6,646 nucleotides of DNA from Clostridiales bacterium UBA1446 (GCA_002329245.1 DCTG01000181.1:1207-7852), one strand, 5' to 3'. Positions 1 through 5,977 are shown, counted from the first letter of the stretch. Notes: generated from the sequence alone by a model not told the origin. Program-made: numbers and translations.

Positions 1-315
1 CGGAACGGAAGAGTTACCGCATATGGACACGAAAAATTAGGAGCGGAGCTGGCGGGGGAGTTTCTGCGGGAATTTGGGTGCGGCAATCCCTTTGTCGCGA
101 AGGTATGCGCCTTGATCCGCTGGCATATGCAGATCCTGTTTGTAGTCAAGGATATGCGCTTTACAGACATGGAAGGGATGAAGCGGGAGACCGACGTGGA
201 AGAGGTTGCTCTGCTCGGCCTCTGCGACCGTTTGGGCAGGCTCGGTGTAAACCGCGCGGAAGAAGAGGATGCCATTGCGCGGTTTCTGCAAAAGTGTCGT
301 ATTCCGGAAACATAA
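1..315 (+). CDS. HD-domain protein, C-terminal part (5' end outside window)
   Basis: The frame is open from base 1 to a TAA at 313-315, giving 104 residues with no start in the window. The visible part begins just before a GHEKLGAELAGEFL segment and continues into CALIRWHMQIL. This pattern (helix with a histidine, then a V/I-R-x-H-M helix) is typical of the second half of HD-superfamily metal-dependent phosphohydrolase domains. It is especially like the HD domain attached to CCA-adding tRNA nucleotidyltransferases. The later segment VALLGLCDRLGRLGV, with its D-R-L-G-R, also fits that group. The HD dyad itself and any nucleotidyltransferase domain would lie upstream, so substrate and full architecture cannot be decided. 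The gene is followed 7 nt later by a strong hairpin terminator and converges on the thioredoxin gene. The HD superfamily call is fairly sure; the CCA-enzyme relationship is only suggestive. Confidence 0.6.
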   Translation, partial: RNGRVTAYGHEKLGAELAGEFLREFGCGNPFVAKVCALIRWHMQILFVVKDMRFTDMEGMKRETDVEEVALLGLCDRLGRLGVNRAEEEDAIARFLQKCRIPET

Positions 316-322
316 ACGGATG

Positions 323-362
323 AAAATGCCCCCGCCGGTCGGCAGCCGGCGGGGGCATTTTT
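323..362. terminator. Bidirectional intrinsic terminator between convergent genes
   Basis: A perfect 16-bp inverted repeat (323-338 pairing with 346-361) has a 7-nt loop, a GC-rich core (GCCCCCGCCGG) and a terminal AAAA/TTTT. The U-tract on the plus strand (358-362) follows the hairpin and ends the HD-domain gene. The A-run on the left gives a matching U-tract on the minus strand, so the same hairpin can end thioredoxin transcripts coming the other way. Confidence 0.9.
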
Positions 363-407
363 GAACGGAAAGCGGAAGTTTAGGTTTGCATCTCCCGGAG
401 GTATTTG

Positions 408-722
408 TTAGACATCTAGCATCCCTAAGATATCCTCCTTGGGTCGGACCCCTACTTTGGTCGCGGATATTTTTCCGTCCTTCATCGCGACAAGGGTCGG
501 AATACTCATGACTCCAAAACGTGCGGCCAGTTCCGGCTGCTCGTCTACGTTAATCTTGCCTACCTTGACTTTGCCCTGAAGCTCCTCACCGATTGTCTCG
601 ATAATCGGGGCGATCATGCGGCAGGGGCCGCACCATCCGGCCCAGAAGTCTAAGAGAACGGGAACGGGAGAGTGGATGACCTCGGCCTCGAAATTGTTCT
701 TTGTTATCGTTAAAGCTGACAT
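408..722 (-). CDS. trxA: Thioredoxin
   Basis: This encodes a 104-residue cytoplasmic thiol-disulfide oxidoreductase that reduces protein disulfides and is itself normally recycled by thioredoxin reductase. The active site W-C-G-P-C is at residues 30-34 within DFWAGWCGPCR, and the cis-proline is in MSIPT (Pro75). Both positions and the total length match classical thioredoxins of about 105-110 residues. Asp25 corresponds to the buried acid of E. coli Trx. The start at 722 was chosen because a GGAGGAA Shine-Dalgarno lies 6 nt upstream on the minus strand and the protein then begins like other thioredoxins; an in-frame ATG at 773 would add 17 atypical residues. The gene is monocistronic here, is divergent from the Crp/Fnr gene and shares its control region. 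No thioredoxin reductase gene is in view. Confidence 0.95.
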   Translation of the reverse strand: MSALTITKNNFEAEVIHSPVPVLLDFWAGWCGPCRMIAPIIETIGEELQGKVKVGKINVDEQPELAARFGVMSIPTLVAMKDGKISATKVGVRPKEDILGMLDV

Positions 723-752
723 GGTAAGTTCCTCCGTGTTATTTTTGTTAAC

Positions 753-781
753 AGTATACCCGAAACAGAACAAAAAACAGT
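753..781 (-). promoter_or_regulatory. Candidate promoter of trxA
   Basis: Read on the minus strand, a TATACT -10 box occupies 758-753, placing the start site near 746 with a leader of about 24 nt. The -35 window (781-776 with a 17-nt spacer) reads ACTGTT, a poor match to TTGACA. It overlaps the palindrome at 780-792, which would suit an activator-dependent promoter. This assignment rests on sequence match only. Confidence 0.5.
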
Positions 782-792
782 GATTTTATCAC
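780..792. promoter_or_regulatory. Palindromic operator candidate GTGAT-N3-ATCAC between divergent promoters
   Basis: GTGATTTTATCAC is a perfect 5-bp inverted repeat around 3 bp. The GTGA half-site is the one read by CRP-type recognition helices with the R-E-x-x-x-R pattern, and the adjacent regulator has that pattern (Arg186, Glu187, Arg191). The centre (786) is about 30 bp from both flanking -10 boxes, roughly -40 from each predicted start site, the location of a class II activator site. The spacing is 1 bp shorter than the classical CRP (GTGA-N6-TCAC) and FNR (TGAT-N4-ATCA) sites, so identity as this regulator's operator is inference. A further ATCAC half-site lies at 831-835. Confidence 0.5.
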
Positions 793-809
793 GCACGAAA
801 CGTTTATTA

Positions 810-818
810 TGTTATACT
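810..818 (+). promoter_or_regulatory. Extended -10 promoter of the Crp/Fnr gene
   Basis: TGTTATACT matches the extended -10 pattern TGnTATAAT with one mismatch and puts the start site near 825, giving a leader of about 70 nt. No good -35 hexamer exists (the window at 790-795 is CACGCA and overlaps the palindrome). That fits an extended -10 or activator-assisted promoter, possibly under autoregulation. Confidence 0.5.
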
Positions 819-853
819 GTCCTCGAGGTTATCACCGACAATCCTACGGATAT

Positions 854-877
854 CCGCGGCCTTAGACAACGCCGTGG
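854..877 (+). other. Leader hairpin upstream of the Crp/Fnr gene
   Basis: CCGCGGC (854-860) can pair with GCCGTGG (871-877), seven pairs including one G-U, around a 10-nt loop. It lies in the predicted leader just 5' of the ribosome-binding site (GAGGG 885-889). It has no U-tract, so it is not a terminator. It could affect mRNA stability or be incidental. Confidence 0.3.
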
Positions 878-895
878 AACGAAAGAGGGAAGAAA

Positions 896-1564
896 ATGGA
901 CATTGGAGCGCAGTTGAAATCCATGCTGACTTTTTGGGACAGGCTGGAAACCGCGCAGCAGGAAAAACTAAAAAAATCAGCCGTAGTGCGCCGGTTTCAA
1001 CGGGGGGAAACCTTTCACAGAGGGTCCGAAACCTGTTCGGGCCTGTACATTGTGATGAGCGGGCAAGTCAGGGTGTACCTGCTTTCCGAGAGCGGAAGGG
1101 AAATTACCTTATACCGTCTGTTTGAACGGGACCTTTGCCTGTTTTCCGCCTCCTGCATCATGTCCGACGTGCAGTTTGACGTCTATGTGCAGGCCGAGAA
1201 GGATACGGAAGCAATATTGATCCCGACTGCGGTTTACGAGTGGCTGATGGATCATTCCATCCACGTTGCCCGCTATACCAATTCCCTGATGGCCTCCCGG
1301 TTTTCCGACGTCATGTGGCTGTTGGAACAGATTATGTTTAAAAGTTTTGACAGCCGCTTGTCGGCATTTTTAATGGAACAATCCATCATCGAGCAAAGCG
1401 CCGACCTTTATCTGACGCATGAAGAGATTGCCCGCCATTTAGGCACCGCCCGGGAGGTTGTGACCAGAATGCTCAACTATTTTCAATCGGAAGGTTTGGT
1501 TTCATTGGCCAGAGGCGTAATTCACCTGAAAGATACGGATCGTCTGGACCAGCTGGCGAAGTGA
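896..1564 (+). CDS. Crp/Fnr-family transcriptional regulator
   Basis: This 222-residue protein has an N-terminal cyclic-nucleotide-binding-like beta roll (about 12-120), a long dimerisation helix (about 122-160) and a C-terminal winged helix-turn-helix (about 170-215). In the DNA-binding domain, LTHEEIARHLGTAREVVTRML contains the Arg186-Glu187...Arg191 triad corresponding to the GTGA-reading residues of E. coli CRP. The beta roll keeps the SGQVRVY turn, but around residues 79-90 it lacks the GE...RSA phosphate-binding cassette of true cAMP receptors. It is therefore unlikely to bind cAMP, and its ligand is unknown. There is no FNR-type N-terminal cysteine cluster; the only cysteines are Cys47, Cys81 and Cys87. 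The start at 896 follows GAGGG at 885-889. It is the first gene of a likely operon with the pseudo-ABC and membrane genes and is divergent from trxA, so it probably controls that shared region. Confidence 0.92.
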   Translation: MDIGAQLKSMLTFWDRLETAQQEKLKKSAVVRRFQRGETFHRGSETCSGLYIVMSGQVRVYLLSESGREITLYRLFERDLCLFSASCIMSDVQFDVYVQAEKDTEAILIPTAVYEWLMDHSIHVARYTNSLMASRFSDVMWLLEQIMFKSFDSRLSAFLMEQSIIEQSADLYLTHEEIARHLGTAREVVTRMLNYFQSEGLVSLARGVIHLKDTDRLDQLAK

Positions 1565-1592
1565 GGGGTTCTGCCGGGCTGCTAAAAACTCC

Positions 1593-1608
1593 TTTCAGCG
1601 AACTGAAA
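1593..1608 (+). other. Small perfect inverted repeat in regulator/ABC gap
   Basis: TTTCAG-CGAA-CTGAAA is a perfect 6-bp stem with a 4-nt loop in the 78-nt gap between the regulator stop and the next gene's start. No U-run follows, so transcription probably reads through. It may be an mRNA processing or stability element, a DNA site, or chance. Confidence 0.3.
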
Positions 1609-1630
1609 CGACCTGTGGCAATCTTAGGCA

Positions 1631-1636
1631 AGGGGG
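1631..1636 (+). promoter_or_regulatory. Ribosome-binding site that fixes the pseudo-ABC start
   Basis: AGGGGG ends directly against an ATG at 1637 (no spacer) but is 6 nt from a second in-frame ATG at 1643. Initiation is therefore expected at 1643, and the first ATG would be spacer sequence. Confidence 0.7.
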
Positions 1637-1642
1637 ATGAAT

Positions 1643-2674
1643 ATGGAACCCATAACGCCGGCAAAAGAAACGTCCGGGATCCTCTCATCGCAGGAAAATC
1701 GCGGGCTAGAAGCGCGAGCAGAATCCATTGTCTGTTTGCGGGAAGTGACTTCGTCCGAAATGGAAATCAGGGAATCGGGAGAAATGCGCCCGCTTCTCCG
1801 GAATATCTCCTTGGAGGTGTTTTGCGGACAGGTTTGGGGTATCGCCGCCGGAAATGACCATGAGGCGGATATCCTCTGCCAGATTATCGGAAATATGCGG
1901 CCATATTACAGCGGATACTGCCGCATCGGTCCCATCGGAACCATGCGGAAAAAACGACGGATTCTGACGCATCTGTTTTATATCGACGCCCCGAACCTCT
2001 TCCTGCCCGGTATGACGGTTTTGGAGCAGCTTATGTTCTGTACGGGAAAAAACCGCATGTATCAGGACAAGGCGAAGCGCCAAAAAATGCTGCTGGAATT
2101 GCTTGCGGAAGCGGGACTGACCCATATCGCGCGCAGCCGGGACCGGGTATTGTCGGATACCGAGCGGCTGCTCCTCGCGCTCATTACGGCTGTGTTTTCC
2201 GAAAGCGTTCTCCTTGTATGCAACTTCATCCCTTATTCGTTTTCCCAGAAAGAAATCCAGTCCCTGCGCACGATCAGCCGGATAGCCCGTGAGAAGCAGA
2301 AAGCCCTGATCCTCGCCACCGCGCAGCCAAAGCTGATCGGTATGACCTGCGACAATGTGCTGTTTATCCGGCACGGCGAGGTAGGGTATTGCGGTACGGT
2401 GGAAGAATTGACTCGCTCGAAGGACAACGTATTTTGCGTCATTACGGACCCGTATGCCCCTGTTTTAGCCGGGCGAATGGAACAGATTCTTCCGGGCTTT
2501 CGCTGCGAAGTAAACGGGGAGCAAATTTACCTGATCAACGAAGCGGGGATTGTTTTCGACAGGGCTGCTTTATTTCGGATGTTTGTCGAACACAGCCTGT
2601 ACCCCGAACAGGTCAAATTGAACCGGGGAAGGGTTGAAAATTCATTTAAGGAATTGATGAGGCGGTATGAGTAA
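1643..2674 (+). CDS. Degenerate ABC-transporter ATPase-like protein (pseudo-ABC subunit)
   Basis: This 343-residue protein has the ABC ATPase layout but lacks the catalytic residues. After a 28-residue extension and strand IVCLREV, the Walker A position reads GIAAGNDHEADIL (66-78), so the GxxGxGKS/T lysine and serine/threonine become Ala75 and Asp76. The region after the Q-loop is recognisable (LFLPGMTVLEQL, 119-130), but the Q-loop glutamine is not obvious. The signature LSGGQ is LSDTE (170-174). Walker B is VLLVCNF (189-195), with Cys193 and Asn194 for Asp-Glu. The H-loop is LATAQ (224-228), with Ala227 for His. The CDNVLFIRHGEV strand (236-247) and a C-terminal tail like that of ABC-2 exporter ATPases remain. 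Ten cysteines are present. It overlaps the downstream membrane gene by 8 nt, implying translational coupling and a complex. The frame is intact, so it is probably a maintained pseudoenzyme and not a decaying gene; ATP hydrolysis is unlikely. Confidence 0.8.
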   Translation: MEPITPAKETSGILSSQENRGLEARAESIVCLREVTSSEMEIRESGEMRPLLRNISLEVFCGQVWGIAAGNDHEADILCQIIGNMRPYYSGYCRIGPIGTMRKKRRILTHLFYIDAPNLFLPGMTVLEQLMFCTGKNRMYQDKAKRQKMLLELLAEAGLTHIARSRDRVLSDTERLLLALITAVFSESVLLVCNFIPYSFSQKEIQSLRTISRIAREKQKALILATAQPKLIGMTCDNVLFIRHGEVGYCGTVEELTRSKDNVFCVITDPYAPVLAGRMEQILPGFRCEVNGEQIYLINEAGIVFDRAALFRMFVEHSLYPEQVKLNRGRVENSFKELMRRYE

Positions 2675-4013
2675 AAACGGTTACCTGTCGCTTGCCTTCC
2701 GGCAATTGCATCAGGGAGGACTTTTCAGCAGGCTGGGAATTTTCCTTTTATGTATGCTGACCGGCGTGTTTTCCTTCGGCCTACATAGGATACTTCTTAG
2801 CCTGGATATCAGCTTCCTGCAGAATCATTTTTCCTATCTTGTTCAGCGGGACAGCTTTGCCGTGGGAATTACCTATGGAATGATCGTGTCGCTTCTTCTG
2901 ATGGTTTGTATCATTGTGAAATTCGATACCGTGACGTTTCGGGAGATTGGCGGCAACCGCTGGTATATGCTCAATAAAGTGGGGTACCGTTCAACATCGA
3001 TCTGCGTCCGAAAAATGGCGGCGTATTATCTTACGCTGATCCTTTTCTATACGGTGGGATTTGCAGTGGCGGTGGGCTTTGCCGCGCTCTTTCACTACCC
3101 GATGATTCCCGGACAGATTCATGCCGTATATTTAGCCGGAATTTTGAAGCTGCTCGGTATCACGGCCTTCCTGATGATGTTTTCTCTCTGGGGCGGGACG
3201 CGCCGGTCGGCCGCCGCTGCTGCGGCGCTTTATATCGCCGGCAATCTGATGCTGAAAACGTTGGGATATGGAAAACTGATGTCGGACACGTCGAATATTA
3301 CGGACGCTTCCTACCTTTTCCGCGGTCAGGGCAACTGGTATTACACGATCCTTTCCGCTTTGGTTTTTCTGTTTATCCTCATACCGTTTTTGCATGCCCT
3401 GTCCGTTCCCGTGCATTACCGGCCGAGAACCGGTTCCCAAAAGAGCGAATACTGTAAGGATTACCGGACCGACGCCATACGCTACTACGCCGGATACGGC
3501 AAGAGGAAATGGACGAGGCCGGTTGCAGCGGCCATCAATCTGATTCTGATTCTTATCCTACTTGGAGGAATCTTTCTGAATCTCCTAGCAATGGCTGGAG
3601 ATCAAAGCGCCGGCCGGGGGGGCCATTCCATGTTTGGCGTCATTCCCTATATCAACCGCACGGAAACGCCGGAGCCGCTTGAAAAGGGAGAGCTTGCCCT
3701 TTTCCGGGAAACGGAAGGCGGCTATCCCGTTCAAAAAGGAGATATTGTGCTCCTGAGAACAGAAAACGGGACGTCCGTGAAAAAGATTGAGAGCGTGATA
3801 TTGGGCGGCCTCTATGTCGTATCAGCCGATGGCAGTCCCGCCACGACAAGGGAAGTCGGAAGGGATGCCGTAGCCGGCGTTCTGATCGGAAGCTATGACC
3901 GGCTCGGGGCGCTGAGCCTGTTTTCCGTCACATTGGGGGGACGCGCCGCCCTGCTTTTGGCCCCCCTTTGCCTGATTATTCTGCTCGGAGCAATCAAACG
4001 GCGTCCGGACTAG
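2667..4013 (+). CDS. Eight-helix ABC-2-like membrane protein with signal-peptidase-like outer domain
   Basis: This is a 448-residue polytopic membrane protein. Predicted helices by eye are about 22-44, 65-84, 118-142, 152-174, 181-197, 225-245, 286-309 and 425-443. Loops 85-117 and 246-285 are rich in Lys/Arg and the tail is KRRPD, which fits N-in, C-in topology. Loop 85-117 contains REIGGNRWYMLNKVGYR, like the cytoplasmic coupling region of ABC-2 permeases. Between helices 7 and 8, on the outer face, residues about 328-411 resemble the S26 signal peptidase beta fold: LEKGELALF, then QKGDIVLLRTENGTSVKKI, then GGLYVVSADG and a VGRDAVAGVLIG strand. Where type I peptidases have S-M-x-P with the catalytic serine, this protein has TETPEP, so the nucleophile appears absent; VKKI (371-374) may keep the lysine position. 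The start overlaps the pseudo-ABC gene, with GAGG 5 nt upstream. No close named homologue is recognised. Confidence 0.7.
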   Translation: MSKNGYLSLAFRQLHQGGLFSRLGIFLLCMLTGVFSFGLHRILLSLDISFLQNHFSYLVQRDSFAVGITYGMIVSLLLMVCIIVKFDTVTFREIGGNRWYMLNKVGYRSTSICVRKMAAYYLTLILFYTVGFAVAVGFAALFHYPMIPGQIHAVYLAGILKLLGITAFLMMFSLWGGTRRSAAAAAALYIAGNLMLKTLGYGKLMSDTSNITDASYLFRGQGNWYYTILSALVFLFILIPFLHALSVPVHYRPRTGSQKSEYCKDYRTDAIRYYAGYGKRKWTRPVAAAINLILILILLGGIFLNLLAMAGDQSAGRGGHSMFGVIPYINRTETPEPLEKGELALFRETEGGYPVQKGDIVLLRTENGTSVKKIESVILGGLYVVSADGSPATTREVGRDAVAGVLIGSYDRLGALSLFSVTLGGRAALLLAPLCLIILLGAIKRRPD

Positions 4014-4039
4014 CGAAGGGCAGCCGGTGGAGATCTTCG

Positions 4040-4078
4040 ATATCCTTCCGAAACCTTGGTTTCGGAAGGATATTTTTT
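4040..4078 (+). terminator. Intrinsic terminator of the regulator/ABC/membrane block
   Basis: A perfect 14-bp stem (ATATCCTTCCGAAA at 4040-4053 pairing with 4060-4073) has a CCTTGG loop and is followed by a T-run at 4073-4078. It lies 26 nt after the TAG stop of the membrane gene and separates this block from the dipicolinate genes. Confidence 0.93.
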
Positions 4079-4142
4079 ATTGGCGGAAAAGGAAGGAGAG
4101 AAGCGTCCGGGTTCCGGGCTGCGCAGATCTCCGGGACATGGC

Positions 4143-4169
4143 ACCGAAGCGGGCACGGAGAATATAATA
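4143..4169 (+). promoter_or_regulatory. Candidate promoter of dpaAB (possible sigma-K type)
   Basis: AATATAATA at 4161-4169 matches the sporulation sigma-K -10 consensus CATAnnnTA in all but the first base. An ACC at 4143-4145 could be the -35 element, with a 15-nt spacer, slightly shorter than the usual 16-17. The same bases contain a perfect TATAAT (4163-4168) but have no housekeeping -35. dpaAB is mother-cell sigma-K controlled in Bacillus subtilis, so the sigma-K reading is favoured but not proven. Confidence 0.35.
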
Positions 4170-4216
4170 GGGTGATTCTGCTTTTTGCTTACGAAGGAAA
4201 GAAAGTGAGGGATCGT

Positions 4217-5089
4217 ATGAAAGATAAGCTGCGTTTTTGTGTCATGGGCGGCGATTTAAGGCAGATCAAACTGGCGGAACTTTTGGCGGAAGACGGCCAT
4301 TCGGTCTGTACCTATGCGATGGAACAGGCCGTGGAAAATTCACAGGTACAGAACGTCTGTACACACGACCGGGTTGCGGGTGCCGACTGCGTGGTGATGC
4401 CGCTGCCGGTCATTACTTCGGATGGGAAGCTGAACGCGCCGTTTAGCGACGCTGCATACGACATAGGCAAGGTGCTAGACCTGCTCAATGAAAAACAGAT
4501 TATCTGTGCCGGACTTGTCCCGGCATGGCTGCATAAACAGGCGAGAGAACAGGGCCTCATGATTCACGACTATTTTGCAAGAGAAGAGCTGGCGGTGGCA
4601 AACGCAGTTCCCACGGCGGAAGGCGTGGTGCAAATCGCTTTGGAAGAACTGCCGATCACGGTTCATGGAGCAAGAGTGCTCGTGATAGGATTCGGAAGAA
4701 CGGGAAAGTTAGTGGCGCACCGATTTGCGTCTTTGGGCGCGCGGGTAAGCGTGGCCGCGAGAAAATATTCCGATCTTGCATGGATTGAAGCGTACGGATA
4801 TGCGCCGGAACAAATCGGTCAGATTGACGGCTGGCTTTTCAGCTATGATTTGGTTGTCAATACGGTTCCGGCAAGGATGTTGACGGAACAAAGGCTCCGG
4901 GAGCTTCGTCCCGACTGTCTCTGTATCGATATTGCCTCAAATCCCGGCGGGATTGACTTCGAGGCTGCCGCCAGCCTCGGTGTGAAAGCAATCTGGGCTC
5001 TTTCACTGCCGGGGAGAGTGGCGCCGGTCACTTCGGGTAAGATTATTCGAAACACAATATACAATATTCTGCATGAATTGGGAGCGTAA
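4217..5089 (+). CDS. dpaA: Dipicolinate synthase subunit A
   Basis: Also known as spoVFA. This 290-residue protein, with DpaB, converts dihydrodipicolinate to dipicolinic acid in the mother cell; the acid is imported into the forespore core and gives spores heat resistance. The length is close to the roughly 297 residues of the B. subtilis protein. An N-terminal segment with MGGDLRQIKLAE (10-21) is characteristic of the family. The motif AVANAVPTAEG (126-136) precedes a Rossmann dinucleotide-binding domain with VLVIGFGRTGK (154-164), and the C-terminus carries LPGRVAPVTSGKI (264-276). The start at 4217 was chosen because GAGGG lies 5 nt upstream and the protein then begins as in homologues. 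The longer open frame back to 3968 runs through the previous gene's terminator. dpaB follows after 3 nt, so they form an operon. Confidence 0.95.
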   Translation: MKDKLRFCVMGGDLRQIKLAELLAEDGHSVCTYAMEQAVENSQVQNVCTHDRVAGADCVVMPLPVITSDGKLNAPFSDAAYDIGKVLDLLNEKQIICAGLVPAWLHKQAREQGLMIHDYFAREELAVANAVPTAEGVVQIALEELPITVHGARVLVIGFGRTGKLVAHRFASLGARVSVAARKYSDLAWIEAYGYAPEQIGQIDGWLFSYDLVVNTVPARMLTEQRLRELRPDCLCIDIASNPGGIDFEAAASLGVKAIWALSLPGRVAPVTSGKIIRNTIYNILHELGA

Positions 5090-5092
5090 CCT

Positions 5093-5665
5093 ATGAAACA
5101 GACACGCGTGGGATTTGCCCTATGCGGCTCCTATTGTACATACGACAAGGTGCTTGCCGCCCTGAAAACGGTGACGAAGTGCTATGAGCACGTGGTTCCC
5201 ATTATGTCGGAAAACAGCGCGGCAACGGACAGCAGGTACGGAACCGCGCAGTCCTTCCGCACGGAAATTGAAACCCTCTGCGGACGTCCGGTGCTGAAGA
5301 GCATTACGGAAGTGTAGCCGATCGGTCCGCAGCGTTTGTTGGATGTGCTGGTGATTGCGCCCTGCACGGGAAACACACTGGCAAAAATGGCGCACGGCGT
5401 CACAGACACCGCGGTAACCATGGCGGCGAAAGCGCATCTGCGCAACGGACGCCCCGTGGTCATTGCCGTGGCGACTAACGACGGTTTAGGCGTCAGTGCG
5501 GCTAATATCGGGACCCTGCTTTGCCGGAAGCATATCTATTTTGTCCCCTTCCGGCAGGACGACCCGGAGGCGAAGCCGAATTCGCTTGCGGCCGAGATGA
5601 GCCTGATTCCGGACGCGATAGAAGCCGCCCTGCGGGGAGAACAGCTTCAGCCCGTTCTTCTGTGA
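5093..5665 (+). pseudogene. dpaB: Dipicolinate synthase subunit B, interrupted by an in-frame amber codon
   Basis: Also known as spoVFB. This flavoprotein-like subunit of dipicolinate synthase starts at 5093, 3 nt after dpaA, with GGGAG upstream. Codons 1-74 contain the family motif GFALCGSYCTYD (7-18). Codon 75 is TAG (5315-5317). The same frame then runs to a TGA at 5663-5665 with the rest of the family sequence: PIGPQRLLDVLVIAPCTGNTLAKMA, the AAKAHLRNGRPVVIAVATNDGLG region and the FRQDDPEAKPNSL segment. The whole is 190 codons, near the roughly 200 of B. subtilis. From memory, the B. subtilis protein has Glu at the stop position (AEPLGP), so GAG to TAG would explain it. No other lesion is visible, which suggests a recent mutation, a sequencing error or readthrough. 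The 74-residue product alone would lack most of the fold. Confidence 0.85.
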
Positions 5666-5977
5666 CAATAGAAAAGCCGGACGGGAAAGAACGTTATCTT
5701 ACGAAGAGATTCCATTATGAATTCTGTTTGCCGCCGGAAACCGCAAAGCGGATTTCCGGCGGCAAAATGTTTTGCTTGTAGTTTCCTTTGTCCGCCGATT
5801 TTGTACTTTGCGGGAGGTTTGAAAGCTTGGTCGCAGAAACGTAACCTTTAGCCGAAAGCAAATCCGTCCGGAAAGCGGAAGCCTCTTTGACTTTTCTGCC
5901 TTTCGCGTTCCGAACCGAGCGCAACGTCGCCGAATGCGGCATATTCTGTGTTAGAACAAGAAACGGAGGACACAAGT
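5666..5977. other. Intergenic region of 312 nt without a supported gene
   Basis: It holds the hairpin at 5727-5766 and, up to the ATPase gene, about 210 nt in which I see no supported gene. A CATATTCT at 5940-5947 weakly resembles the -10 of sporulation sigma factors E or K (CATAnnnT), but no convincing -35 accompanies it. An 86-codon open frame on the minus strand spans most of the region (5715-5975). It has no clear homology signal, runs through the hairpin and is most likely not a gene. Confidence 0.5.
5727..5778 (+). terminator. Terminator-like hairpin after dpaAB
   Basis: A perfect 14-bp stem (TTTGCCGCCGGAAA at 5727-5740 pairing with 5753-5766) is extended by an inner CCGC-AAA-GCGG hairpin with one bulged A. 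The following tract, ATGTTTTGCTTG, is only moderately T-rich, so efficiency is uncertain. It lies 61 nt after the dpaB stop. The very long, nearly continuous helix could also mark a repeated element. Confidence 0.65.

Noticed and set aside
723..773. N-terminal extension of thioredoxin from the ATG at 773
   Set aside because: It would add 17 residues unlike other thioredoxins and span the predicted -10 and start site. The ATG at 722 has a good Shine-Dalgarno and a family-like start.
1593..1608. Hairpin between the regulator and pseudo-ABC genes as a terminator
   Set aside because: The stem is only 6 bp and lacks a following U-run, so it should not separate the operon.
1706..2374. 222-codon open frame on the minus strand opposite the pseudo-ABC gene
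   Set aside because: It is antisense to a gene with clear ABC-family architecture, shows no recognisable domain and has no ribosome-binding or promoter context.
4011..4013. TAG at the end of the membrane gene as a recoded amber like that in dpaB
   Set aside because: It falls just after a positively charged C-terminal tail and 26 nt before a strong terminator, as a normal stop should.
3968..4216. Longer dpaA start within the end of the membrane gene
   Set aside because: The extension overlaps the previous gene and passes through its terminator hairpin. Homologues begin near the Met at 4217, which has its own ribosome-binding site.
5715..5975. Minus-strand 86-codon frame as a protein gene
   Set aside because: It reads through the dpaAB hairpin and has no recognised domain; kept only as a possible repeat.
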